From Cocos nucifera (Eukaryota; Streptophyta; Magnoliopsida; Arecales; Arecaceae), in assembly GCA_006176705.1 (NCBI GenBank), contig QRFJ01000760.1, positions 179,482-243,481 on the forward strand: DNA of 64,000 bases, written 5' to 3'. Positions 34,105 to 45,888 of this stretch are shown piece by piece; the first letter of the stretch is position 1, and each line of letters starts with the position of its first letter. The notes beneath the pieces were generated by a model. The model was given only the letters and a program-made list of their open reading frames with translations. It was not told the origin of the DNA and searched no databases. Made by a program: the position numbers and the translations under genes.

Positions 34105-36369
34105 TGAAGGAAAAACCTATTTTTCTGGCACAGGATCGTTCAGATCTGATTAGATCTGAAAAAATATTATAAATTTTTTTTCTTAAAATTTTAATCAAAT
34201 CTAAGACTTCTTGAATATGATCATAGAGATATGATATTAAAAATTAAGAATAAAATTAAATTAGATTTAATTTTAAGAACCTAATTTGGCAATCTAATTA
34301 TCCTATGATGATCCTGTTGATTCTTGAGGTTCTGGAAGAAGCCATGCACGTGCCTAGTCTCTGCCGATATCCAGTCAGACAGGATGTAAACGTCTTTTTC
34401 TCATGAATCTCTCCTTCAAAAATTAAATCTAGATCTAATTTGAAAAGCCTTCAAAATAACTTCTGTGGGCAGCCTGTTCGTCCCACGAACACCATCGAGT
34501 AGATGCTGAATCTTGATTCAAAAATCTTAGACCTTCAACTCATTTTTGTACCTAACATTTTAGACATGTAGAAGAGAGGTAAAGAGAGGATAGACGGGGT
34601 GTGGATATTAGAGGGAAGGCACCTTTGGGTGTGGAAAAATTAATTACATTTTGGCAATTTTGTGAGAAGAGTTCTTATACAAGACATAGCACAATAAAGA
34701 GTCTATTTTTGATCAAAAACCTTATTAATTCGACCATTGAGACTCTTGGACCTGATCTTCATGAAAAACCTCAGATCTCATCTAGATTTGACACCAAAAA
34801 TCCATTTGGAAGGTGGCAGCATGAAAGGATAAGGAAGAGTCCATGTGCGTCTAGGACCCTTCCTTCAAGAGTTTGATCCAAATCAAACTCTATCAAAACC
34901 TAGTCTAGGTACCACCAAAAATCACAAAATTTTGCACAACCAAAGTATAACTCATGCCCTATCATATCAAAAAATTAGAACAAAATAATTTCTAAAAAAA
35001 TTCCTAAAATTCTCTGATCATGTGACCCTCAGTTCTCTTAATTGGATCAACTATTGACCCTAGTCCAATTACACTAGGAATGAATTTAATTTTCATAATT
35101 TATCTGACCTAGACTTATTCTAGTTAGATAAAAATAAACCCATTCAAGATACAGGAATGAGTCAAATCAAATTCAACTCAATTATGATGAATCAGAAAGA
35201 TTACAGAGAAAGAAAGTCAGGCTCAATCTTGTGCTAGCACGATTACCTTGAACCTAATTGGATCTTATCAAAATCAATCGAACTAGATTAGCTCAATTGA
35301 TGACATCCAAATTTAAATTCTTGTTTGTATGACCTAGTTGGTTTAGCTCCATATGGTAATGAGACATGTCATGATCTCCATCATCGACATCATCGAAACA
35401 TCTTTTGATGGATCAAAACTTTTTTGATTCATACAATTAGAATGATCGATCATCAAAATCATTCTAATTGCTCTCAAAATCCACCAGTGACACCTAGCAG
35501 TATATGGTAGCAATCCATTAGAACTGAAAGTGAACCTCTCAATGTAGCTACCTATGTGATTGGATTCTTCTATCTGGAGCCCCAATAGGCTTAGGGTTAA
35601 GGTAAACTCGTCAAACCCAATATCCATCATATGGATTAATCATTCGATTCAAGTCCTATGTGAAATTCTTATAAAAACTCTTTCTATCATCTTCACTCTA
35701 TCATGGTCATGGGCTTATGGACTCGATTCTCATGATCATCATAGGACTACTCCTCATCTATCGAGGTAGATAGATCCCTTATTGGTGCAATCTAATTCCT
35801 ACAGTAAATGTACTATAGCCAACATACACCTCAAGATTTTGAATGGCTAGGAGGTTGAGTTATGGTATAGTCAAACTACAACACCCTCAAGATGAATTAT
35901 CGATGCACCTCAGATCAAAGAACCAAATACACTATGACAACATCGAGCCAGTCATCGATGAGAAGGTAGACTTTCTTATGAATGCTCAAGGTAGTCAGAC
36001 TTAGTGTCCTCATTCTCTAATGAGTATCTATACTCTCACTTTCGTGTCTCCACACCATAGACTCAAGACTCATCTACACAAAGAAAGCGATCGTACACCA
36101 ACCTTCCAGATCAATCACCATCCTTATGATGATCCTATGGTCAGGAGTAGTTTATGAGTTAATTATGAAAATTCATATCTTAAATTTTTAACTCTTTGAA
36201 AATATGAATTATCTATGCCATTAACTCAAAGGATGTATCGTATACACTTTAAATACACACTGTGATAGAAAATAATTTTTTTATTAATTTATAATCAAAA
36301 TTATAAAATTATCCTTAGAAGTGTATTAGAAGTGTTAGCCAATCTAGTTTCTAGGCCACACATCTAACA
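34105..36369 (-). mobile_element. 5' LTR of copia copy B
   Basis: On the minus strand this reads TGTTAGATGTGTGG...TTTTTCCTTCA, about 2265 bp. It is clearly diverged from copies A and C, with many C/T and G/A differences, fitting an older insertion. The LTR stem-loop run is partly kept: CTCATT-agag-AATGAG (36009-36024) replaces CTCGTT-agag-AACGAG. Confidence 0.8.
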
Positions 36370-38241
36370 CTTGGAATCCTATTTAATAGATAACAAACTG
36401 ATTCGAGTGCATAACCCTAGAAGGATATCGATGAAGGGAGCATGTAGGATTTCTATCTTTACTTTCAAAATCTTTTTCCAAAAAGCATATGCAGCAAAAA
36501 CTATTATTAATCAAATTAATAATAAAATCTACATATCTAATCTAAAAATCCTACATACTATAGGATCTAATGTATCATATATGCATGCATATCTAAAAAT
36601 AAAAATAATAACTAGAGTAAAACTATTTTTGCTGTTGTATGTGTTTAGAGCACATTGACTTGTGCGGAAAGTCGATCATCATAATCTGATCATCGTTAGG
36701 AAGATCCACTCATCGTGATGCAGCCACATAATATGTCTGGTCACCATGGATCATCCACACGAGGCTCCTGATCTCGATCGACTCCTCCCGAGTGCTAGCT
36801 CGATGCCGAAATCCTTCGACAGCTATTTTAGATCGAGCTAATTCGATCTCCCTCCAGTGATTTTGGATGCTCCAAAAATTATGAGAGGTAGGAAAGAGAT
36901 AGAGGAAGGTATCTTGAGAGTCACATGATTTTGTAATGCTCATAACTCACGTTCTCTCTTCCCAAAACCTAGGCTAAAATCCTTAGACAACACTCACCTA
37001 GAATCGTGCACAACACTCTTGGAATTTCTCTCAGGAAACTCTCGATATTTTTCAGGCACAATAGGGTGGACCACGTGGAGAGGGACTTCTTTTCTCATAT
37101 TCATCACACACCCCTTCACAAAACTCCTTTTGATTAGCACCAAATAGAGTAGAGTGCGCATGAAGGGATAAGGATCAGGTGGTTGCTTATTCGAATTCAA
37201 ACTCCATTTGAATTCAAATAGTAATCACCTGATATTATCCACTTAAGGATGTGAGAAGGAAGGGAGTGTGCCCTCTTGTGCTTGGATTTCTTCACAAGAA
37301 TTCTCAATTCTCATGAAGAAAAGGTTGGGGGGGGGGGCAAGATCAGGGTGATGTGGCGCATAAGACTAGTCAAAATAGTCTTTCAAAACTTTATCCATTT
37401 AAGATCAAATCCAAACTAATTTGGTTAGGCTCAATTAGACTAGATTAAACCCAACTTATTAGGCTTAACTAGGCTCACCTAAATTTTAATCAAATTAGTA
37501 ATTATTTAAGCAAACTCCTAATCAAATTAAGGATTAAACCTCCTCGATAATTAGGTCATCTCATAACCTAATCGAGTCTAATCCAACTGAATCTAATTCA
37601 ATTAGACTTGAACCAAAAATCATTACACAATTAGATTGAGTTAATTAGTAATCAAATCACTAATTAGATTTCTCTTTATCAGCCATTAGATCAGGTAAGA
37701 ACCTCTAGTGTATGACCCTACAGGTTCGAACCTAAGTCGGTAGCACCGAAATCAAATTTCTGTACTAATCGAAGTAACCATCTAGCAATGGTACCTGATG
37801 TTTAGATAGTTTAAATAGTACAATCATAATATTTAGAACCTATGTGAATAAGATTACTGCATAATTCATTTCTTTGACCTCTGTGCATAAGATGACTCAG
37901 GGTTAAACTGTCAACCCTGGAAGGTACATCTAAATTGTGTCTCAAAATAATTAGTCCTGTGATCCCTCACAAGGACTATCCTGGCCAAGGCTTTGCTAAA
38001 TTGAAATACTATTGAACACAGCTCCTATGTCCAAGAGTGGTCAATCCCGTCTTGACTCACACACCGACTCCATAAGTACTTGATTGTATCCAGTAATCTT
38101 TCATTACTGAATTAAAAATTTAGATAGTCTGGCACCAAAGTACAGTGAGTTACTTGAAAATTACCATGGTGATCTCAGGTCGAAGGGATACTTATGCCCA
38201 TATTCCATCAGAGTAATTCTTAACAGTAGAAAAGCTCTAGA
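36370..38241. repeat. Unassigned repeat-like DNA
   Basis: No gene is recognised. The stretch looks like a decayed LTR or leader: G/C content rises in a 36660-36960 block, there is a run of 11 G at 37327-37337, and the remainder is rich in CTAATCAAATTAG-type words. Short open frames (36371-36658, 36710-36943) have no recognisable domain. No partner copy exists in the window, so its borders are simply those of the neighbours. Confidence 0.4.
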
Positions 38242-39123
38242 TGTGAGGATTGATGGTGCTCCCAAGCCTTAGGAGGCTACAAGAGGAGTCACGATGATGG
38301 CTTCAGGGATTCTAGGGACTTGGTTGGTGCTTTAAAGATCTAGAATTCAAGATGGAGTAAGGAACCAAAGTCGAAGAATCAAGACTGTAGAAAAGACATT
38401 TTCTGTAGGTTAGCCGGCTTAGTCCAAAATTGGATCGACTAAGTCTTAGAGCACAGAAAAAATAGAAAGATCAAGTTTTGGGACTACAGACATGGCACAG
38501 AACTGGGCTGGCTCAGTTTCAGACTGAGCCAACCCAGTAGAACTCAGCTGACTTAATGCTGAGACTGAGTCGGCTCAGTGCGCAGGCAGAGTTACATGAG
38601 GTTCTATTTTGGGCTAGGGTCTGGGTTTATCCTAGGGGTCTTAAGGCCTGATTTGAGAGGTCTTAAGGTGGCTAATTCATGTATGGGTCGGATCTAGATC
38701 CAAAGGATGAGAGTATGGGAGACATGGGTGTACATGGGCTCAATGAGTGCTTTCATGTATTGGATTAGCCAGAGGAGATTTTGGTCAGGCCTAATGGCTA
38801 TGTATAAATACATAGATTATATTAGGGTTTCAAGCTGCCATGGAATACAGATCTTTTCTCCCTTAATTCTTTCTTCTTCTCTTCTCTCTAGAGTTGCCAC
38901 CTCAGGATTTTTGTAGAAGCCCTAGAGAAGGGGGCATCTTCCTCAAGTCCAAGGACGAAGGCACCCCATTACAGATCCAGGTGGAGGGTCGGTGGTTTGC
39001 TACCCATAGAGAATGTCACAGGTTTCTTCAGATCTGTGCTAAAGATCAGAGACTTTCACAACATGGTATCGATGCTTGTGATGTCAAGGATGATTGATGC
39101 TCGAGCGATATCATGGGTCTACA
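38242..39123 (+). mobile_element. 5' LTR of a non-coding LTR element
   Basis: 882 bp, TGTGAGGATTGATG...GGGTCTACA, repeated at 40796-41676. It contains a 16-base inverted repeat with a five-base loop (38502-38517 and 38523-38538) and a TATAAATA box at 38803-38810. A primer site follows, three bases after the end. No purine tract precedes it, so this is a 5' LTR. Confidence 0.8.
38803..38810 (+). promoter_or_regulatory. LTR TATA box of the non-coding element
   Basis: TATAAATA, 561 bases from the LTR start. The second LTR has the same box at the same offset (41357-41364). Confidence 0.55.
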
Positions 39124-39126
39124 ATT

Positions 39127-39138
39127 TGGTATCAGAGC
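39127..39138 (+). other. Primer binding site of the non-coding element
   Basis: TGGTATCAGAGC, three bases after the LTR. The same site is repeated near 39173, 46 bases further on, inside a short direct repeat (ATGGTATCAGAGCTAGG). The second LTR is followed by TGGTACCAGAGC at 41680. Confidence 0.75.
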
Positions 39139-40795
39139 TAGGTGATGCCTGAAATGTTGTGGACAATAGTATGGTATCAGAGCTAGGTTTCAGAGACTGA
39201 TGGTGCATGGAAGTGAAGGAGAAGTCATACAAGATAAAATCAAAAATCTGCATAAGGATTCCATGGTATGTCTCATTTCTATCTTTGTTATTGCTGTGAT
39301 TTGGCCAACCAAAAGTAGTGAGTTGAAGGTGGAGGTTGAGAGGATTAAAAGAAAAAGATTTTCTCAGGATGGAAGGATTGGGTGCATGATTTGCTGATCG
39401 ATCTTGATGGAAATGTCAGAATGTATGATGGTTATGTGATAGGTAGGGAGCACTGGAGTGCTGCAGTAGCATTCTCCTAGAGATGTAGGGATGAGAGAGG
39501 CTCGATGATGCAACAATCGAGAAAGGTATCTCAACAGAGAGCGTCAGAATTTTTTAGAAAGATGGGTAGTGTAGGGCTATTGAAAAGAGGTTTTTGAAGT
39601 GGTAATGATTGAAGGAAGGCTGAAGAAGCGACTATACGTCCTTCAATGTCTGGAAGGTGGAGAAGTAGTTGGAGATGTATTCAGTGGTTCGATCAGCTTA
39701 TGGATTTACGAAGCCTTAGGGATGATGGAGATGGATGATCCATGGAGGTCTAGCAGGATAGGGTTGGGCGACTGTAGAGCAGCATAGAGAAGATTCGGAG
39801 AGTGCTGGAGTGTTGCAGGAGTGCTATCCTTGAGGCACAGGGGCTGAGAGAGGCTTGGCGGTGCTACAGCCGAGGAGTGTATCTCAGTAGAGTGTGTCAG
39901 GAGCTTCTTAGGGAGATGGGAGTAGGTCTCAGGGAGTGCTAAGAGGTCTCTAGCAGCTGAGAGTATCATGGAATAGATTTCTTCTGCAGGGGCATCAGGG
40001 AGAGTCGTGGTTCAGGTGGAGGATGGTTCTTCGAGCACAACTAAAGCGATGGCTAGTGTAGGGGAAGAAGAGAAGGATTAGGGTGAAATTCCTTAGGGTT
40101 CAATCGTTGGATTCAAAAAAATTGGATGAGCTCTTGGATTTTAGAGGTGCCCGTAGATTATGGAGGTATCCTAGATGGCTTCGAAGGGATCCATGGAGTG
40201 CGGACGGTTTGAAGGGACAGCAACGGTGTTCGAGGTGCAACGGTAGGCTCAGTAGTGCAACATTGAGTGGTTGGCCTCAAGGGACTCGATGATAGAGTCA
40301 GCTTCTATGGCATCAGATGGACTTTGGATATAGGTACAGCTTCGGAGATGTGGCTTTACAATTGGAGAGGAATTTGACATGAGTTCAGAGCAGAGGGGTG
40401 CGGGAGGATTGATATCCTAGCACTAGCATCAGTGATGCATAGTTCTAGGTGGAGTGGCATGTGCAGGAGGATAGGCATAGTTCTGAGGAGACCATGTTGG
40501 GGTTTGCAGCGAGTGCCAGTATAGGAACATTGCAGATTCTTCAGGAAAGTCCAAAAAAAGTGATGCAGCAACTAAGTAGAAGGGATCCTATAATTTTAAG
40601 ATGGTAAAGAGGTGCAAGCCAAGATCTTCAGTAATGGAGGTGGTCATCCCAAAGGCTTCAAGGATGCACAACAGCTGAAGAGGATTGGGGAAGGTGATGT
40701 TTGCACAGGTGCTATCGAGTGCGCGCGGATAGTGGGATCGTGCAGGAGGGCATTGTCGAGGAATTTGCCTAGGCATAGGGCACCAAAGTGGAGAT
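39139..40795 (+). mobile_element. Internal region of the non-coding LTR element
   Basis: About 1.66 kb with no recognisable gag or pol on either strand, so the element would depend on proteins made elsewhere. It holds an internal duplication: a segment around 39443-39570 (GAGAGAGGCTCG, TATCTCAACAGAG) recurs around 39795-39925 (GAGAGAGGCTTGG, TATCTCAGTAGAG). The end, CCAAAGTGGAGAT, is the polypurine tract. Small size plus lack of coding fits a LARD/TRIM-like element, though shorter than typical LARDs. Confidence 0.65.
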
Positions 40796-41676
40796 TGTGA
40801 GGATTGATGATGCTTCCAAGCCTTGGGAGGCCACTGGAGGAGTCATGGTGATGGCTTTGGGGATTCCAGGGGCTTGGTTGGTGCTTCAGAGACCTAGGAT
40901 TCAAGGTGGAGCAAGAAACCAAAGCCAGAAAATCAAGACTGCATAAAGGACATTTTCTGTAAGGTAGCCGCCTCAGTCCAAAACTGGGTTGGCTAAGTAT
41001 CAAAGCACGGGTAAAATAGAAAGATCGAGTTTCAAGACTGCAGGCATGGCACAGAATTGGGTTGGCTCAGTTTTAGACTAAGCCGACCTAGTGGAACTTA
41101 GCTGACTCAGTGCTGATACTAGGTTGGCTTAGTGTGCTGGCAGAGTTACGCGAGGGTGTATTTTGGACTAGAGTCTGGGTTGATCCTAGGGGTCTTAAGG
41201 CCTGATTTGAGAGGTCTTAAGGTGGCTAATTCATGTATGGATCTGGTCTAGATCCAGAGGATAAAAGCATGGGAGACATGAGTGTACATGGGCTCGGTGA
41301 GTGCTTTCACGTATTGGGTTAGCCAGGAGAGTTTTTGGTCAGGCCTAATGGCTATGTATAAATACTTAGGTTGTATTCGGATTTCAGGCGGTTGTGGAAT
41401 ACAGATCTTTTCTCTGTCAATTCTCTCTTCTTCTCTTCTCTCTAGAGTTGCTGCCCCGGGGTTCTTGAAGAAGCCCTAGAGAAGAGGACATCTCCCTCAA
41501 GTCCAAGGAGGGAGGCACCCCATCACAGATCCAGGTGGAGGGTCGGTGGTTTGCTGCCCATAGAGAACGTCATAGGTTCCTTCAGATCCTTGCTAAAGAT
41601 CAAGGGCTTCCACAACATGGTTCCGTGCTTGTGATGTCAAGGATGATTGGCGCTCAAGTGATACCATGGATCTACA
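40796..41676 (+). mobile_element. Second LTR of the non-coding element
   Basis: 881 bp, TGTGAGGATTGATGATG...GATCTACA. It is preceded by the purine tract, as a 3' LTR is, but is followed by a primer site and the start of a second internal region, as a 5' LTR is. It therefore serves both units. It differs from the first LTR by many substitutions, so the pair is not young. Confidence 0.8.
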
Positions 41677-41727
41677 ATTTGGTACCAGAGCTAGGTCATG
41701 CCTGAAACATTATGGACGATAATACTG
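41677..41727 (+). mobile_element. Start of a second internal unit of the non-coding element
   Basis: Matches 39124-39176: primer-like TGGTACCAGAGCTAGG, then GCCTGAAAC and GGACGATAATA, ending near 41727. Beyond this lies the LTR remnant of copy G. Confidence 0.65.
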
Positions 41728-42134
41728 GAGTCAGTCATGTTTAGTGTAGTTGTACCCATGTCTTCACACGACAATACTGGGTCTACAATTATATCTCATC
41801 TGCATGCCATACCAATGTTTTTATACTCCTTGGTTAAGAGGACAAACAACCTATATGGCACACGATGACCTATACTCGATAAATGTTGTCATCCTCGATA
41901 ACAACATATTATTTGGTTGCGAACTATTTTAAGGATTAAACGATAAATCCTTCATTGTCAATTCTAAATAGTCTTAAGGACATCATTACAATAGACAGAA
42001 GTTCATTAGAAGATGAAAGATTTATGATGAAAATTTAAAATAATTTTTATTCAATTAATAATTCATGTATAATTACATAAATTAGCTTAATCATCAATAG
42101 GCTGATGATTGGCTTTGGGACACTATTCCCAACA
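41728..42134 (-). mobile_element. 3' LTR remnant of copia copy G
   Basis: On the minus strand the LTR starts TGTTGGGAATAGTG at 42134, next to a purine tract. The left border is uncertain because no second copy is available. A minus-strand GTATAAAAAC lies near 41826-41835 and could be the TATA box. Confidence 0.55.
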
Positions 42135-42150
42135 ATCTTTCACTTGGCTT
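42135..42150 (-). other. Polypurine tract, copy G
   Basis: Minus strand AAGCCAAGTGAAAGAT precedes the LTR start, as in family 3. Confidence 0.6.
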
Positions 42151-42159
42151 AAAGTCAAT

Positions 42160-43085
42160 TGGTGCAGTATCGTATACCCATCTTCAACTTGAAGTCATCA
42201 AACTCCTTCACCATAATGGCTTTAGTGAATGGGTTGGCTAGGTTCTCCTTTCTATTGATCTTCTAAAGATCGATGTCACCTCGATCCATGATATCTCGAA
42301 CAAGATGAAAACAACACAGAATATGCTTCATCCATTGGTGTGCCTTCGGTTCCTTCACTTGAGCTATGGCTCCAGAGCTATCATAGAAGAACAGAACTGG
42401 ACCATCTAGAGAAGGTGCCACTCCAAGCTTTGTGATGAACTTCTTTAGCCACATGGCATCTTTGCTAGCATTTGGTGCAGCAACAGACTCCACCTCACGC
42501 ACTAAATAAGCAATGGTGTGCTTCTTGAAATTTTTCCAGCAAATAGCACCACCATTAAGGATAAACACATACCCCGACATACTCTTGCTATCAACATGAT
42601 CAAACTAGAAACTGGAGTCTATAAACCTCACAAGTTTCATGTCCGATTCAGCATAAACAAGCCACTGGTCCTTAGTATTTCTTAAATACTTCAGGATGGT
42701 TTTAACAACCTTCTAATGGTTTTCTCCTAGATTAGATTAGTATCTACTCACTATCCCTAGTGAGTATGCCACATCTGCTCACGTGCGTGTCATGGCATAT
42801 ATAATAGAATCCACTACCGAAGCATATAGAATTCTACTTATATGCTCTCTCTTGAGGTGTTGTCGGATAATTCCTCTTTGAGAGAGAAATTTCATGGCCT
42901 ATCGGTAGATAGCCTTTCTTAGAATTCTCTATAATGAACCTTTTCAGCACAGTGTTAATGTACGTGGTCTAGGACAACCCAAGCAACCTTTTAGATCTAT
43001 CTCTATAGATCTTTATCCCTAGGATGTTGAAAACTTCTCCCAAATCCTTCATGGAGAACTGTGACGACAATCAGATCTTTATTTC
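42160..43085 (-). pseudogene. rh: RNase H and reverse transcriptase C-terminus, copia copy G
   Basis: Open at 42580-42263 with GYVFILNGGAICW, an EVESVAA block (catalytic Glu region) and FYDSSGAIAQ (catalytic Asp region; the usual C-D-N is F-Y-D-S-S). The stretch to 43085 holds the connection domain with stops. C-terminal RNase H lies between 42263 and 42160 in broken form. Confidence 0.7.
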
Positions 43086-43760
43086 TTATAATTCAAGAAC
43101 ATCATTCTCGATTAAGAGAATGTCATTCACATACAAAATGAGGAATATAACTACTAGACCATTAGCCCACTTATATATGTAGGGCTCTTCTTTGTTCTTA
43201 ACGAAGCCATAGGACTTGATCATCCTATCAAAATGTATGTTCCAACTTTGAAATGCCTGCTTCAATCCATAAATGGACCTTTGAAGCTTGCATACCTTAG
43301 ACTCATCTATGGATATGAAACTTTCAGGTTGTATTATATACACCTCTTCAGCCAGCTCTCCATTTAGGAAAGTTATTTTTACATCCATTTGCCAGATTTC
43401 ATAGTCTAGATGCGTAGCTATTATAAGCATGATCTGAATGGACTTGAGCATTACCACAAGAAAAAATATCTCTTGATAGTCTATACCATAACATTGATGA
43501 TACCCCTTGGCAACCAGATAGGCTTTATAGGTCTCCACCCTCTCGTTTGCACCCCTTTCCCTCTTGAAGACCCACTTATATCTTATAGGTTTTACTCTTT
43601 CGGGTGGGTCAACTAATGTCCATACATCATTGACCTTCATGGACTTTATTTTAAATCACATGGCCTCAAGCCATTTTCCAGAGTCAGATCTTTGCATTAT
43701 ATCCATGTGGGTGATTAGATCCTCATCGTTCTCATCAAGTTTGATAGGATCACCATCCTA
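43086..43760 (-). pseudogene. rt: Reverse transcriptase, copia copy G, active site changed
   Basis: Open for 184 residues from 43640. It contains VWTLVDPPE, YLVAKGYHQ, WQMDVKITF (first catalytic Asp) and IYGLKQAFQSWN. The catalytic YVDD reads YVND (Asn codon at 43125-43127), which should abolish polymerase activity. The N-terminal part runs on to about 43760 with a stop. Although open, it is not functional. Confidence 0.8.
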
Positions 43761-44820
43761 GATCAAGAAACCATAGTATCTGTCCGACTGATGTGGTACT
43801 CTATTAGATTGCCTTAAGGGTGCAAGTTCAGAAGGCTCCGAATCCGATCGATTCAAATTCAGCTCAGGTTCAAGTACTTGTATCGATTCTTCTACCTATC
43901 GAACTTCCTCAAGCCCAACCTTAGAGACATTAGTCCCTTCACCAAGGAATTTCTTTTCTAAAAAAATATCTTAAGGCTGATAAATACTTTTTGCTCATCA
44001 GTTAGATAGAAATAATATCCTTTGATCTCTTTGGATATCTTATAGAGCTACACTTATTAGACCTTGGTCCGAGCTTATCCGTTACTAAACGTTTGACATA
44101 AGTCGGACACCCCCAAATCCTAAAGTACGAGAGTACTAGCTTGCATCCTGTCCATATCTTATATGATGTTTTAGAAATAGACTTACTCAGAATCTTATTC
44201 AAAATATAATAAGCTGACTTGAGCGCATATCTCCAAAGGGAGATCGACAAACCAATAAATTTCATTATAGATCAAACCATGTCCAATAGGATCCGATTCC
44301 TCCTTTCGGACATACTATTATGCTATGGTGTTCTAGGAGGAGACCATCAGGAGAGAATCTCATTTTCCCCAAGATATGTCAGAAATTCATTGAAAAGGTA
44401 CTCACCCCCTTGATAGACCGAAGAGTTTTAATACTCTTTCCAATTTGCTTTTCTACCTCATTACAGAATAGTTTGAACATTTCAAACAACTCCGACTTAT
44501 GCTTTATTAAATAGATATACCTATACCTTGACAGATCATCCGTGATGGTTATGAAGTAGAAATATCCACCTCTAGCACTTGTACTCATGGATTCACATAC
44601 ATCTGAAAGTACTAAACTGAGGAGTTCACTGGCTTATTCATCTATTCTAGTAAAAGATGACTTGGTCATCTTACCAAGAGGACAGGACTCACAGGTTGGA
44701 AGTGATTCATAATTACTAACTTAAAGATTTTCTTCTTGAGCCAACTTGTTTATTTTGTTCCCGTTGATATGACCTAGCCTATAATGCCAAAGGTAGGTAT
44801 CAGACACTTTCTCTATTCTA
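43761..44820 (-). pseudogene. int: Integrase, copia copy G
   Basis: An open piece at 44588-44379 covers the core entry (GGYFYFITITDDLSRYRY). A second at 44265-44002 covers the C-terminal side (SYKIWTGCKLVLSYFRIWGCP). The catalytic second Asp and Glu blocks between them (44270-44420) are disrupted. The zinc-binding start is near 44680-44810 with CESC-like and WHYRLGH-like sequence in broken frame. Confidence 0.65.
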
Positions 44821-45079
44821 GGATGTTTATTGAAAGTTTGGACTACGTTAGCAGGCTATGATAATAGATAAATTTCGTTATTCAATTATTCAACACAAAC
44901 TATAACACCATTCAAAATGATATCACAAAAATTTTTTTTATTGAAAATCAATAATTATTCTTGGCCAAAAGGCCTATAGAAATTATATTCAATAAAAAAT
45001 TAAGATAAAAGTGATAATCACTAAGAATAACTTTATGAGAATTGATTATAAGGTGCTTGATTCCTAAAGCTAGAACTGG

Positions 45080-45888
45080 AACTTATCTTCCATCTCCAAT
45101 ATTCAGGAATCTCTCTTCTCCACCAAATCTTTTACTGACCTGCAAACTCTACATCGAATTACAAATTTGATAAGGGCTTTCGGTATCTAATACCAAGGCA
45201 GTAGTTTCATAAATTGAGAAGTTGCAAGGTGTTATCATATAATTACCTTGCCCAGTAACTACTTGCTTCTTCCTTAGCCTGTTTGGGTCTAGGAAGGTAA
45301 TGTATTGAGGATAATTTCTCTTACAGTGCCCTTGCTACCCACAAAAGAAGCACTCCACTTGGCTTTGGTCGGGCTTGCGCTTCTTGATCTAATCCTATGC
45401 GGATGTCCCATTAAACAGCTGCACCTTCTTACTCTTCTTCTTCTTATTCTTCTTTTCTTTCTTAAAAGATCGACTAGAAGAAGATCCTTTCACTACATTC
45501 ACCAACTCCTTATGGAGTTGGTGATTTTTCTCAAAATTCTGCAGCAGCTTCAATAAACCATGGCAGTTCACTGCAGGTTTTATCATTCTAAAATGAGTAA
45601 GGAAGGGGACGAAAGACTTGGACAAAGAATTTAGGATCGCATCCTTCCCAAGCTACTCGTGTAGGGAGAAACCCAGCTTATTAAGGCACTCAATCACCTC
45701 GATCATGTACAATACATGATTGATGACTGACGCCCCATCCCTCATTCGAGTGTTGAAAATGGAACAACTAGTTTTGTGCCTTTCAATGTCATCAGACGAG
45801 CCAAAGAAGTCGTTCAACATTTTAAGCATCTCCTCAGGCTGGGCATTCTCAAACCTACAGTTGAACTCATCATTCATCGCCGCCAGCA
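45080..45888 (-). pseudogene. gag: gag and protease remnants, copia copy G
   Basis: The gag core is open from about 45888 to 45653 (MLAAMNDEFN, MLKMLNDFFGSSDD, NTRMRDGASV), then continues at 45625-45395 with a Lys-rich tail. A zinc knuckle near 45320-45360 reads CFFCG, then a stop, then QGHCKR. Protease traces follow to 45080 without a clear active site. Upstream gag is missing: at about 45888 the sequence switches to a family 3 LTR within GCCAGCATTGGCTGATAC, which both partners share nearly. The reading left of 45888 belongs to gag; apparent coding to its right is LTR. Confidence 0.7.

Noticed and set aside
36371..36658. Small open frames in 36370-37200
   Set aside because: No domain or start context; the stretch looks like decayed repeat.
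37327..37337. Run of 11 G as a regulatory G-rich element
   Set aside because: A single homopolymer of uncertain length; not four G tracts, and likely affected by sequencing error.
39200..40300. Possible gag in the non-coding element
   Set aside because: Several 60-70 residue frames exist but none has a gag core, zinc knuckle or protease motif, and they lie in different frames.
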